DNA of 64,000 nucleotides from contig JAWPHD010007176.1 of NCBI GenBank assembly GCA_037043455.1, positions 1-64,000 of the forward strand. Reading direction: 5' to 3'. Numbering within the stretch: position 1 is the first letter of the stretch; each line of letters opens with the position of its first letter. The translations under genes and the position numbers were made by a program. The DNA comes from Cyrtodaria siliqua (taxonomy: Eukaryota; Mollusca; Bivalvia; Adapedonta; Hiatellidae). Positions 37,743-48,135 of this stretch are shown piece after piece. The notes below the pieces were generated by a model that saw only the letters and a program-made list of their open reading frames with translations, ran no database searches and was not told the DNA's origin.

Positions 37743-37921
37743 TCAGATGATGGTGTATAATCCGAACAGGATCGCATGTTGGTGTAAGTAATGTGTAATC
37801 AACGGCAACTTCCGGCATGCCGAGATCAATTTCTTGACAACTTCACGCAGCTTTTCTTGAGACAGACCGGACACCGTTAATTTGACAACAGGAGTCTCTA
37901 GGGAAATACAGCTGTCTGAGT
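37743..37921 (-). CDS. Candidate alternative terminal exon (unrecognised)
   Basis: A strong acceptor (pyrimidine-rich GTTGTTTCTCCCCAG) is followed by an open frame to TGA at 37745-37743, inside the 12.4-kb intron of the TNFR gene and on the same strand. The frame needs one carried base (phase 1), which the ectodomain exon at 48136 supplies. The product is about 60 residues, with an amphipathic Lys/Leu-rich centre (LSQEKLREVVKKLISACRKL) and a hydrophobic end. I do not recognise it. It could end a soluble receptor isoform, belong to another gene, or be a chance frame. It has no transmembrane segment. Confidence 0.3.
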
Positions 37922-38335
37922 CTGGGGAGAAACAACAACGCGAGATATGTCGCCTAATTATGTACAAGCGTTTGTTTCCTTAAAGAACAGCATTTTCCCA
38001 GAATGCATAGACAGGATATTGATTGCGTGTAAACTATTGATACTATTCCGTAATGTCTAGTCTGGTGCAGTTAAGAAGATCAGATAAATCAGCTTACCTT
38101 TTAAGAGCCTTAACCCTTCAACCTCTACATATATATATATATATATAACGGACTGTTATTTCTTTGAATTAAGACAATTCCATTTATATGACAAAGGGGT
38201 GAAGCGGGTTGAGAGCCTTACTTACAAGCTTCTTCTACTGTACTGATCGACTTTAAAACGCATATTGTAATATTTCCAAAAGGTTATCTTATTTGAGTAA
38301 CAGAAAATAAAATCAACCATGTGTATACTTCCGAA

Positions 38336-38586
38336 GAGAGGCATATAGTAATCGCACCGTCGATTTGTTCGTCCTTCGGTCGGAAACAATCAAGTCTCAG
38401 CCATAACTTTGAAAGAACTGAAGAATTTCCATGAAACTTCACGCTAATGTTAACCACAATGAGAAAGTGTATCGTGTGCAAGAATTGGGTCCGTACCTCA
38501 AAGGTCAAGATCATACTTGGAGGCTAAAGGTCAAATGAGTCAACATTTTCGGGGGAATTGTCACTTATTGATGACATTTCTTGTTT
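38336..38586 (+). mobile_element. Helentron-like core fragment
   Basis: GGCATATAGTAATCGCACCG, CCATGAAACTTCACGC, CAAAGGTCAAGATCA and the end GATGACATTTCTTGTTTT match the fragments at 36150 and 54961. Confidence 0.55.
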
Positions 38587-38923
38587 TAATATACATTCTA
38601 TTACAGAGATAGCCAACAATTTGTTTTATTTCATTCAACCAAAAGGAGAGCCTGAAAATACATTAGGTATATGAAAAAATAATTTAAAAAACAACCGACA
38701 ATAATGTGTATACATATATATACAAATGTATGCGTTTCTAAAGGCGTTCATTATACACGCGTCTTGAATATATTAGAAAAAATGAATCGTTGAAGAATAT
38801 AATATTAGCTGATATTTACTCGTGATAGAAACATTAAACATGTTGTAATTTGCATGGATACAGTCTTATACGCTAAAATAGTACTACTGACTGACATTTT
38901 ACATTAAATAAACTGAAATTTAG

Positions 38924-39090
38924 TTTCCGGGCAAGCCGATTCCAGGGAGTCCGTCTCTTACAAAGAAAAGAGAACTCTTTCCGGGACCCCCGCCGACGTC
39001 TCCGAGTTCGTTTGCGTTGCCGCACTAGATCCTTGCGGATCGATCTCCGTGTCCAGGTTCGGGAATATTAACCCGATTCCCTTTTGATAG
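38924..39090 (-). rRNA. 28S rRNA gene fragment (pseudogene)
   Basis: On the minus strand this stretch reads as a piece of nuclear large-subunit rRNA. It includes GGGAATCGGGTTAATATTCC, then CGAACTCGGAGACGTCGGCG, GAAGAGTTCTCTTTTCTTTG and GGAATCGGCTTGCCCGG, which I recognise as a conserved 28S segment. About 165 bases are present, flanked by AT-rich unique DNA. It cannot be functional and is best read as a dispersed rDNA fragment within an intron of the TNFR gene. The edges are approximate. Confidence 0.85.
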
Positions 39091-39777
39091 GTGACGGGCG
39101 TGTGTGTGTTGCTAATGCTGCTGCTGCTGCTACTATTTAATACTTACTTAGTAATCAGTCGGCATTTATTGTTAACACCATATACAATTATACAGCAAAG
39201 AACAAGTTCAACTAACTGCGACAACTGCGGAATAATGTGTAAGTATCGTATATACTGCAGATATCAATTCAATTTTATAATTAATTAAGCACGCTCAAAT
39301 TATTGTTAATGTGGATAGTAATTGTATAGCGCTTTTTTCTCTGGCCGATATGACTGCTACTGAGGTGGTGTGTCTTTTTTTCCGTTGACTTATTATTTAC
39401 ATGTTCAATAACTCTATTCAGCTATAAGCCACGTCAGAGATGTAACGTGTACCTGAAGCACAAATGCTTCAAAACTCTGGTGAATGCAAGTTTTAGTATG
39501 TTTATCGGTTAATCCAGCCAAATCGCCTATTATAGACCTTGGATGATTGGCCAGAGGCCATCCTGGCAAATTTGTAAATTTGTAACGCCTTGATTTTATA
39601 GAGATTAAAGATACCAAAAACGTTGCACGCCTTTACTTTTTAGAGGTTAAAGGGACTGGAAGAGCTCTAGAAGATTTATCTAGTCAAACTATAATATATA
39701 GCATCATAATGCGCGTCAATTTCATATAAAAGGTGCAAGCGCAAGATACTTTGGGTATCATGGTTTTCCGGAATAAT

Positions 39778-40003
39778 GTGTTTGTTTGGTGTTAAAGTAG
39801 TTTTTCAGCACATGTTAGGCTATGTATGAAGGTCGATTTTTTGTGGTGGAGGCAGACCACCCACTTATTCGCAGAACCAGTACTGTATACCTCCCGCCAT
39901 CCGTAAGAACCGAAACTTTCTCACTTACAGGTTGAGCTCCTAGTGGGATTTGAACCCGCAGCGGTGAGACGCGACGCCGTTAGCCCCTCGACCACGGAGC
40001 GCT
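39778..40003 (-). mobile_element. tRNA-derived SINE
   Basis: On the minus strand the head starts near 40003 (GCTCCGTGGTCGAGGGGCTA) with B box GGTTCAAATCCC. Body and tail run toward 39778. Confidence 0.85.
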
Positions 40004-40595
40004 CGTGTATGGAGATGTTGTGTCTAGTCAGGCATACAAATGATGATGCTAACCACATAATTATAGCTATTATTTCACAGGATAGACATGAGACACCTAT
40101 CTTTTACATACAACTAAAAGTCTCTCTTATTTTCTCTCTCTCCCTCTGGAGAGATACTGAATTATTCAAAATCATAGTTTAAAGGTTTGTCTTAAAACCA
40201 TTTAACAGACTAAAGCTATCTGCCAATCGATTGTTATGCACCATACCGTTACTTTTCCAAAACAGTAAGTAAAATTAACCAATTCCCACAGAAGCAGACG
40301 ACACCTTATATGCCATCATAAGCCGTGACTGCATCAAAGCTTGAACAATAACAACGAAAAACACTCAAACGAAAACTCACGCACGCTCGCACGCATGTAC
40401 GCACGCAAGCGCACATGCACGCCCACACACGCACGCACAGTGTTTCTCAGCCTAGTTGTTGTGTTAGAGCTTATATGTCTGTTTAAAGAGGAAAATCAAC
40501 GTGCTTCATTGTATTTTAAATCGTCGCAGTTAGTTTCAAAGTAAAAAAATCGACGACGAACCACTTTATTTATTTAATAGTACACATACTACATA

Positions 40596-40854
40596 GGCGT
40601 CTCTGTGGCTGGTATAGTAAAAACGTTGCGTCTAAAACTGTCTGGCCTCTCATCGCCGCGGGTTCGAATCCCACTGGGAGCTCGTCTTGCCATGTGAAAA
40701 GTTTCGATTCTGACGGATGGCGGGAGGTATACAGTACTGGTTTTACCTAGGAAAAATAGGTTAATCTCCCTCTACCAACAAATCGACCGTCATCTATGAC
40801 CTAACACGTGCTAAACATGACGTAAAAAGCCATTTAAACAAACAAACAGATAAA
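40596..40854 (+). mobile_element. tRNA-derived SINE with possible 10-bp target duplication
   Basis: The head (GGCGTCTCTGTGGCTGGTAT) and B box GGGTTCGAATCCC are followed by the family body and a (CAAA)n tail. TACATAGGCG is present at 40590-40599 and 40855-40864; part of this overlaps the SINE start, so the duplication may be only TACATA. Confidence 0.85.
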
Positions 40855-41158
40855 TACATAGGCGCCATCTAAACCAATTACACACTTCTCAGAGTGTGCA
40901 AAACCAACACATTTAAACCTACTTCTATGTAAAAATCATTGTTTAAAAAATATGGAAACAAACTAGCGGTTTCTGGTGATTCCTTCGTTTACGGAATTTG
41001 TCGGGGAAAAGCCGAGGACTACACTGGTGAAATAAAAAAACGTTCGTGAGTGTAATTTGTTCAATTTTCAGGTAAATAACTGCATATTAATAAATATTTA
41101 TCGCACAAAGAGAACAAAATAAGAACAATGTTTAATTAATCTTTGTTTTCATCAATAC

Positions 41159-42847
41159 CAGGGAGTAAGTATACATGGAGGAGAAACGGATCGTTTTGCC
41201 GTTTTATGTTACCACGCGTGTGTTTCACTACTGCGTGAAAATGACTACTGTCGGTTGTTTCGCGCGTGTGTGAAAAACAGCAAATTCTTATAAATTATTA
41301 CACTTACAAACTCAATAAAGGTGCGAAATGTAAACATAAGTATTATTTATTCACACTGTGTCCTCTGATACAGACCGTGTATTTGTTTGCATGTAAAAGC
41401 AATATATAAGGATTTGTTATCTAACTGTAATAAGGGCGCGAAGAATTGGCTAACTAATATAAGGTTTATCCTAAACAGTAACGGTTTTAATAATGTCTGG
41501 GATAATCCAATGAGTGTTAGTTTTAAACTATTTCCTTTAATATTTAAACAAAGATTAATAGATAATTTCATGCAACAATGGAGATCTGATATAGAAGGCA
41601 GTAGAGTTTTAACGCTATATAAGGTGGTGAAAGAGAATTTTGATTTTGAAACATATCTAGAAACATTATGCTCCAAACAATTAAGAAGTTGTATAACAAG
41701 AATAAGATTATCCGCTCATTGTTTAAGAATAGAAACAGGGAGATACTCAAGAGGTAGAACAGAGAGAAACGAAAGAGTGTGCGAAATTTGTAACACAAAC
41801 GCTATTGAAGACGAGTACCATTTTATTTTGATCTGTACTACTTACTCTAACATTAGAAACAAATATATTCCTAAATATTACACAACTAGACCAAGCATGT
41901 TTAAATTTGTAGAATTGTTGCAGTCATTAAACAAAAAGATTATTCTTAGTTTAAGTAAATTCATTTCAGATGCACTTGTATTAAGGCTATCTACATCCAT
42001 TTTAACAGACTAAAAAAACACTAAAAACACTAGATATCTTATTTTAGAACATCCTCGTTTATCATTGACATACCATAATATATGTATGTTTTTGATTGTT
42101 TAAATATGTATGAAACAAAACAAAAACTTAGTGATTATTTTGTTGTATTTGCAATGTTAATATCTGTCACGTGTGTGTATATTATAATTATCATATATTT
42201 GTAATGATGAAAAACTGTAATAGTTTAAATCAATAAAAGTATCTATCTATCTATCATGTATAAAAGGACATTTTACCAGACGGTTCCGTGTAACAAAGAT
42301 GGCGCCACTTTGCGCCAAATAAAAAGTGGTGACAGTGTATAGCTATTGCAAACGAGATACGAGACTACGGGTTATTTAGGCATTAACAATAATAATAAGT
42401 GAATAGTAGACATATTTATCCTTGTCAAGAAGGTAATTTCATGGTGGTGATTATAAGACAAAGCCTAAAAAGAGGTGATGAAAATGTGCCTTTTGAGATA
42501 TCAGCTGAAATTTTTAATTTTTCAAATTTAAAATGATGTGGAGCTATTGCAAACGAGATACTAAGTATGTCATTAATAATAACAAAAAGTGAATAGTAGA
42601 CATATTTATCTTTGTCAAGAAGGTAATTTCTTGATGTTGATTATAACAGAAAGCCGTAAAAAAGAGGCTGTAAAACTGCCTAATTTGAGATGTTGGCTGA
42701 AATTTTAACTTTTCAAATGTAACGCGCTTAAGATCGATTTACCTGTATCGATAAAACAGTAAATGGCGGCGTTCTAGGGCGACAACATAAATCGATAAAC
42801 TAGAGCGTTTATGAACCCGTTTCTCCTCCCTGTATACTTACTCCCTG
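41159..42847. mobile_element. TIR DNA transposon derivative with 7-bp target duplication, carrying a LINE
   Basis: The ends are inverted copies of CAGGGAGTAAGTATACA, continuing to GGAGGAGAAACGG with one mismatch (41159-41189 and 42817-42847). TCAATAC directly abuts both ends (41152-41158 and 42848-42854). The interior holds the LINE tail at 41369-42256 and a roughly 200-bp imperfect tandem duplication (42343-42720). There is no transposase. The CAGGG start would suit hAT, but hAT duplicates 8 bases, so the superfamily stays open. Confidence 0.75.
41369..42256 (+). pseudogene. LINE 3' end with intact C-terminal frame and (ATCT)n tail
   Basis: An open frame runs from about 41369 to TAG-free TAA-type termination at 42013. 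It encodes the C-terminal part of a non-LTR polyprotein: AIYKDLLSNCNKGAKNW, FPLIFKQRLIDNF, RIRLSAHCLRIETGRY, then a Cys/His motif (CEICNTNAIEDEYHFILIC). The reverse transcriptase core is absent because of 5' truncation. The 3' UTR ends CAATAAAAG followed by ATCT repeats near 42240-42256. The whole copy sits inside the TIR element at 41159-42847, so it inserted after that element was in place. Confidence 0.8.
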
Positions 42848-43654
42848 TCAATACTGTCCTCGAAGGTTCGAATTGTTTGACAGTCTGAAAGAGTGGTACG
42901 ATTCGAGTCACTATTCACTTCCTTGAGACACAAGTATTTATCTTGACACACGCATAGTTTGTTTACACATTTCAGCGGATGTAAGTTCGGGCACGATGAC
43001 CATGCCATGTTAAACAAATGTTATATGTTTCAATAAGTCTAGTCTGTTCTGTTCATGTCGTCGTAATTAGGATTATATCTGCCAGACAGTTTTACCAGAA
43101 TAAAGAATCTCGCTGACAGTTAAGAGTGCAGAATCGATTGCGGTGTAAAATTTTTAATTTTCGAAAATGCTATGTTAATGTAACTGCACATTCTCTGGAG
43201 AAACAGACGACATTCTGCCAGACAGTTAACGTTTGTAGTCACGGTAACCGAATCACGTGACACACTGAATAAAGGCCGAATAACTTTATCTTAAGTTGTG
43301 AAACGCATTTTCTACGCCGTACGAAAGCAGGTGCATTAAGGGACATTTTTGTTAATTTGCACATCACATGTATTAAAAACACAATAATATAGCAGAATAT
43401 TATTGGTATAATGCATCTATAGTTTATAAAAAAATATATATGGTAAAACATTCCGATTTATATCAGTTCAAAATATTTACATGTATCTTTAAAATAATAA
43501 TGGTCAAATCTACTGAGTCACTGATTACAATTCATATTTGCTTCAAGACTGCAGTGTACCCCTTTAAAACGCCGATTATAAAACGTAAGTGGGTTTTCAT
43601 TTTTATTTTGGTACGTTCAATGCAATGCATATAATCTTGTTCAGTATATGTTTT
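42848..43654. other. Intron sequence without recognised features
   Basis: AT-rich stretch of the TNFR 12.4-kb intron. No gene, and no repeat recognised. Confidence 0.5.
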
Positions 43655-43886
43655 ATTTGTTTGTTTGACGTTTAATGTCATTTTCCAGCACATTTTAGGC
43701 TATGTATGACGGTCGATTTGTTTGTGATGGAGGCAGACCACCCACTTATTCCTGGTACTGTATACCTCGACAAAAATCGACACTTTCTCACTTACAGGTT
43801 GAGATCCCAGTGGGATTAAAACCTACAGCCCTGAGAGGCGAGAAGGTTTACAACTCAACGTCGTTAACCCCTTCGGTCCCTCGTGG
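43655..43886 (-). mobile_element. tRNA-derived SINE, diverged
   Basis: The tail (TTTGTTTGTTTGACG) and body (GTACTGTATACCT, CACTTTCTCACTTACAGG) are clear. The B box region is altered (GGTTTTAATCCC). Confidence 0.75.
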
Positions 43887-44658
43887 AAAAGGACCTATTT
43901 AATCATAGCAATGCTGTTTTTCTCGAACTTTATCGGAGTCTTCGTTAGGACGTAGCCTCTCAGGTAAAAGGTCCATGCAATAATTGCGGAACCCAATTAT
44001 GAGATATAAGATCATTCTTTGCTAAAATGCATACGAGACAATTTTATTAGGGTTAATGCATGTTTTGGCATTTAAAGCGTAAACCTTAAACACTTGAAAG
44101 AAGAAAATAACACGTCATGTTTAAATATAAATGCGCGTGTCTAAAGTAAACAATTACGCTAATGTCCAAACCGCGATAAGCTGTCTTCTGTATTATAAAA
44201 AGGTTGTTGTTTTTTTGTTTGTTTTTTATACAATCACGGTTAACATTAGATCTGGTCTTTTTATCTTTCTTTCGTAGCACCACTAAATCCAGAGATAACG
44301 AGGGTTCGAGTCTCATAGAACACTTACTTCGATGCAAGTCACTTCTGTTAGTCTCGACCGTCGGATGAGAATACTAACCGGACGATCCCGTGTGTCGAAG
44401 CTTATATTCCGAGCACGTTAACGTATAATATTGGATAGTAAGAGTAGGGAGGTTTCTCGTATTGCTTTACGTCCTTCCCCTCTTTCTGGGTGGCTGACAT
44501 AACCTATAATGTGTTGAGTCTTTTAATTAAATAACATCTCAATCTTTTGTACGCAAAATACCCTTGTTTTGTCTCTCTTTCATTTGAGTCTTATTTCTCT
44601 ATTCGAAACACCGTTACGTTCATGAACAAATGAGTTCAACAGATAGAGAGATGTTTTA

Positions 44659-45044
44659 GGGACCAGGCAATATTTATCGGGGGTTGGGACTGGTGCGTAA
44701 TGGCATGGTACAGGTACTTTTTTTGTCGCGACAACACATGGGACGATACTTTACTTTTTCCGCTTGCTTCCCACGGGGCGTACACTTTTTTTAAGTCAAT
44801 TTATTTTTTTGGCCAAAACTTTAAACGATACAAATATTGAAGCAGTGATATTAGACCATAAAATGGTGCTTATGGACCAGGTAATATTTATCTGGCTTTG
44901 GGACCGGTGCAAAATGGCATGGGACAGGTATTTTTTTTGTGGCGACAAACCATGGGACGATATCTTCTTTTTTTTCATTTGCTTGCCATTTATATAACTT
45001 TTATTTGCAGCGGTCCCAACCCCCGATAAATATTGTCTCGTCCC
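44659..45044. mobile_element. PIF/Harbinger-like MITE
   Basis: Terminal inverted repeats of 32 bases start GGGAC(C/G)AG(G/A)CAATATTTAT and end GGGGGTTGGGAC (44659-44690 and 45013-45044). TTA flanks both ends (44656-44658 and 45045-45047), the 3-bp target duplication typical of PIF/Harbinger. An internal segment is duplicated (44659-44775 and 44875-44990). No transposase. Confidence 0.75.
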
Positions 45045-45299
45045 TTATGGTTGACGGAGCCAAGTATAATCAGTGCAATACCCATATACGGATGACCTAA
45101 TTATCTCCGATACAAAAACACTTAGTCCCGTCATGTCGTCACGTAGAGTTATCGTTCGTTGTACAGTCAGTCGGAGATGTCAACTGCAACAACGTTCACA
45201 TGCTGAACTACAAAACACTATGCTTTGTTCATTTCAATACCATTTCAGTAGGCTTTTAAGCCTCTTAAACGTGTTTTAGATGAGTCCCATTTTTATATT

Positions 45300-45860
45300 A
45301 ATTGTAGATAGTAAATAAGATTACAAATAAGCACTCTACCAGAAGCGGCATCCAGTCGATACTACCGTGAGGTAGGTTTAATAACACTAAATCAGTCGGA
45401 TGTGCTCTCTTGGCGCATCGAAAGTAGTTCTGTATTAAAGAGTGCTAATCTTTTTTCTTTCTTTTTTGAAAAAACGTTTTAGTGAGTTTTTTTTTTGGTT
45501 GTACTTGTATTCTGTGCATGTTATTGATATTTGAAAATGCAGCTCATCAAGTTTTTGACAGATACACTTTTCAGAAGTGAAAGTAGACAGGGTGTGCAAT
45601 TGCAAAAGGTACACATAACCTTTGACCCGGTGTTAGTATACAGCTGAAGAACCCTTTCTTAGAAGTTATTCAACTCCCATTTCAAAGCAGGCATGTTTAC
45701 TTGCACTATAAAATAAGTTTCCCAGAATTATAACAAGGTTTGAGATTTTAACAGAGTATCAACTTTCTCACTTGACTATGGAAGGGATATGGAGACTCAT
45801 TTACGCTATTATAACCTACACATACATTCAATCTAAACATGTGTTTTTTCTCTGTTCAAA
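45300..45860 (+). repeat. Dispersed repeat, reference copy
   Basis: Its left part (45300-45560) reappears inverted at 57117-57340. Its right part (45590-45860, with ACCTTTGACCCGGTGTTAGT) reappears in direct orientation at 55930-56190. No coding frame. Confidence 0.65.
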
Positions 45861-46154
45861 GTACTTTCAGGCTTATTTGTAATGTTTCTAAAACATTTGT
45901 ATATACAAGTAGTAAACAGCAAACGACCACAATGTATATGATGCTATCCTTGAAAGTATTGGCTTATTAGATTGCGAGTAACTCTGTGTACACCTAAACG
46001 TGAGATGCCATCAGATATCTGATACATAAGAGGACAGAAGAATGGATATACATAAATTGCTGCTAGTTGACAGAAACGCAACTTAAACGCAGTCGTTTAA
46101 ATGTTAACCTAATGGCACAGGCGCATTACTGGTCGTTTAAAACACGGCATACAA

Positions 46155-46234
46155 CACGGTATACCGTACTAGCTCAGGTGTGTGGAGAGTAAAACACGGC
46201 ATACCTTACTAGCTCCGGTGTGTGGAGAGTGAGG
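46155..46234 (-). repeat. 40-bp tandem duplication covering a TNFR splice donor
   Basis: The last coding bases and donor of the stalk exon (46195-46234) are copied into the intron (46155-46194), leaving a second GTATAC-type donor 40 bases downstream. Confidence 0.85.
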
Positions 46235-46338
46235 ATCATCCTCATTATTATTTTTGTGCTCGTATTCGTCGTTATCGTCGTCAAAGTTACCACCAATGAT
46301 AACATCCGTGTCTTCCACCACTTCACCTTTTATGACCA
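46205..46338 (-). CDS. TNF receptor superfamily member, acidic stalk exon
   Basis: This is a juxtamembrane stalk exon of the same receptor. It starts after CCTATAG and ends GCTAGTAAG before GTATGC. The leading TG completes a Val codon with the single G left by the 48136 exon. It then reads 44 codons with an Asp/Glu/Asn-rich centre (a DDDNDE run near residue 25) and ends in phase 0. There is no cysteine, so it extends the stalk and adds no TNFR repeat. The last 40 bases, including the donor, are tandemly duplicated into the intron (46155-46194). Read-through of the true donor meets a stop 12 codons later. The exon call rests on the splice sites and on frame continuity with both neighbours; short acidic sequence alone would not be enough. 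Confidence 0.78.
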
Positions 46339-46599
46339 CTATAGGATAAACACAATAACATGAAAAGTAGGAGAATATGACAATATGAATAGTGTGTGAG
46401 CAACACACGTTAGGGGCATGTGATTCAGACGGTTCAAATACATGGGCTATTGGTTCGAAAATGTCGGAACAATATGAAACTGTGTAAATTAAAAAACAAA
46501 ACAAAACAATTAAAAATCAGCCCATCAGGATAGTTCTGCACCTACCTGAACCTTCTTTAGATTTTAGGGCAATATAACAGATGTTTTAAAGGATAAAGA

Positions 46600-47265
46600 A
46601 AATGAAGACCTGAAGACCGTTAAGCTTTGTATTGTAATAATCTCAGGATCATCCACGAACATTGGCAGAGATGGTTTTTTGAGAATTCGTTTAAGGCAAA
46701 AGTTATTTTTCTTTTAGAGCGTGCATTATTAAACTCTAAATGCAACTTTAAAACGACCGGTTGTGCCATTTTTGACCAAGGGAACGTAATTACAAACTTG
46801 TCGAGATATGCTCAACGGTTATTTAGAAAAACAGTTTTAAAGTTTTTGTTATTTAAAGTAACAGTGACCATCTTGGATATATTGCCTAGATCTAACTTGT
46901 ACAATTTTGACATATAGATGCTAGGATCATCCATGAGAAGTTTGGTCAAAAATGGCAAAGTGGTTTAGTTTAGTTTAAACATATTTATTTTACATCGATT
47001 GTAACGAAAACTCTATGAACTTATTTGAATCACTCTCGATGTCTTCCTGGGTAGAACCAGTACTAAGCAATGCAGATAAAGTGTCTTGCTCAGGGACACA
47101 ACGCATATGGCAATGACGGGAATCGAACCCACGACTTTTGGATCATGGGTCCAACGCTCTACCACTAGACCACAGCGCTCCACTAAGTGGTTTAAGAATA
47201 CTAACGAACGGACGGACGAAAGGGCGGACGTAGTGCTGGCAAAGTTTGGCCAGTAGAGTTTAACA
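46600..47265 (-). mobile_element. Tandem-core-type element, reverse orientation, split by a SINE
   Basis: The right edge (TTTGGCCAGTAGAGTTTAAC) is the reverse complement of an ACTCTACTGGCC-type left end, preceded by CGGACGGACG text. Two diverged units share GGATCATCCA and (A)CATTGG/AGTTTGG text. The left edge is uncertain. The open frame at 46627-46917 lies inside and has no recognised domain. Confidence 0.5.
46968..47184 (-). mobile_element. SINE of a second family with 10-bp target duplication
   Basis: On the minus strand the head is tRNA-like (A box TGGTCTAGTGG, B box GGTTCGATTCC, anticodon-loop CAT). A conserved centre follows (GTCCCTGAGCAAGACACTT), then TAGTACTGGTTCTACCC. AAGTGGTTTA flanks it at 46958-46967 and 47185-47194. 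The acceptor stem does not pair, so it is not a working tRNA. Confidence 0.88.
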
Positions 47266-47461
47266 ATGGTACCAACCTTTAATTAAAATTGTACGTGACA
47301 ATTAAAGCCAGCCATTGGTCGGTGCTTTAATCTTTACAAAGACAGTTCCACTACACATGTCAGTTTACAAAACAAACGACAGAGACCCTTTTCTTACGCC
47401 AAACAAAACTCACCCTGAATATCAGCGAATTAAAATAAAATAAGCAGGCGATAGTATACAC

Positions 47462-47652
47462 CTATTTAATTCCTTAGACGTCAATGGTTAGAACTATTTG
47501 TCAGAGGGGGTGACTACTGACCCGAGAAGGGTACTATTGCAAGACGGCGTTGCACGAGGCAGCACGCCGAGTGCAATAGTATCCTTCAAGGGTCAGTAAT
47601 CACTCCCGAGGATAAATAGTTCTAATCCATCGACTCCTAAGGCAGTAAATAG
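47462..47652. mobile_element. Palindromic MITE with about 80-bp inverted arms
   Basis: The left arm starts CTATTTAATTCCTTAG and ends GGTACTATTGCA. The right arm is its reverse complement with scattered mismatches, around a loop of about 30 bases. CTATTGCACG recurs several times in the following 300 bases (to 47880). No target duplication was clear. Confidence 0.75.
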
Positions 47653-48135
47653 TTGTTTTATTAAATATCATAAAATATAACAGTTTTCTTTTTTTACTTA
47701 TAAAATTAAAATTTGTGGTGTAAACATTGTATAGATCTGCTTCTTTTGTTCATTTAAACAAGCGCGTCACTGACACAGATCGACTATTGCACGGTAACAC
47801 GCTTTGCTGTTTTTTTTTTAAAAAAGCTCGTCAATGACAAAGATGTACTATTGCACGCTAAATTTACTATTGCACGGTCACGTGATGAACTATGGAACGG
47901 TTGGCATATTTCCGGTGAGAATGGTCAGAACTATTTAATCGCACGTGAATGCATCTAAACCAATGAAAAACGCTGTATATAATAATGCGGTATGATAAAT
48001 ATGACGTAGACATTTTGAGGGGATATCTTTGGTTACCGGCTTATGTCATTTTGAGTGTACGCTGTGGTAGAGGATAATCCAACGCATGGCCTGACATTTG
48101 TTAAAGTATATTCGATGACAGACAAACATATATAC

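Noticed and set aside
47090..47181. tRNA-Met-like gene with CAT anticodon
   Set aside because: The acceptor stem does not pair and the sequence continues into a SINE body with a target duplication.
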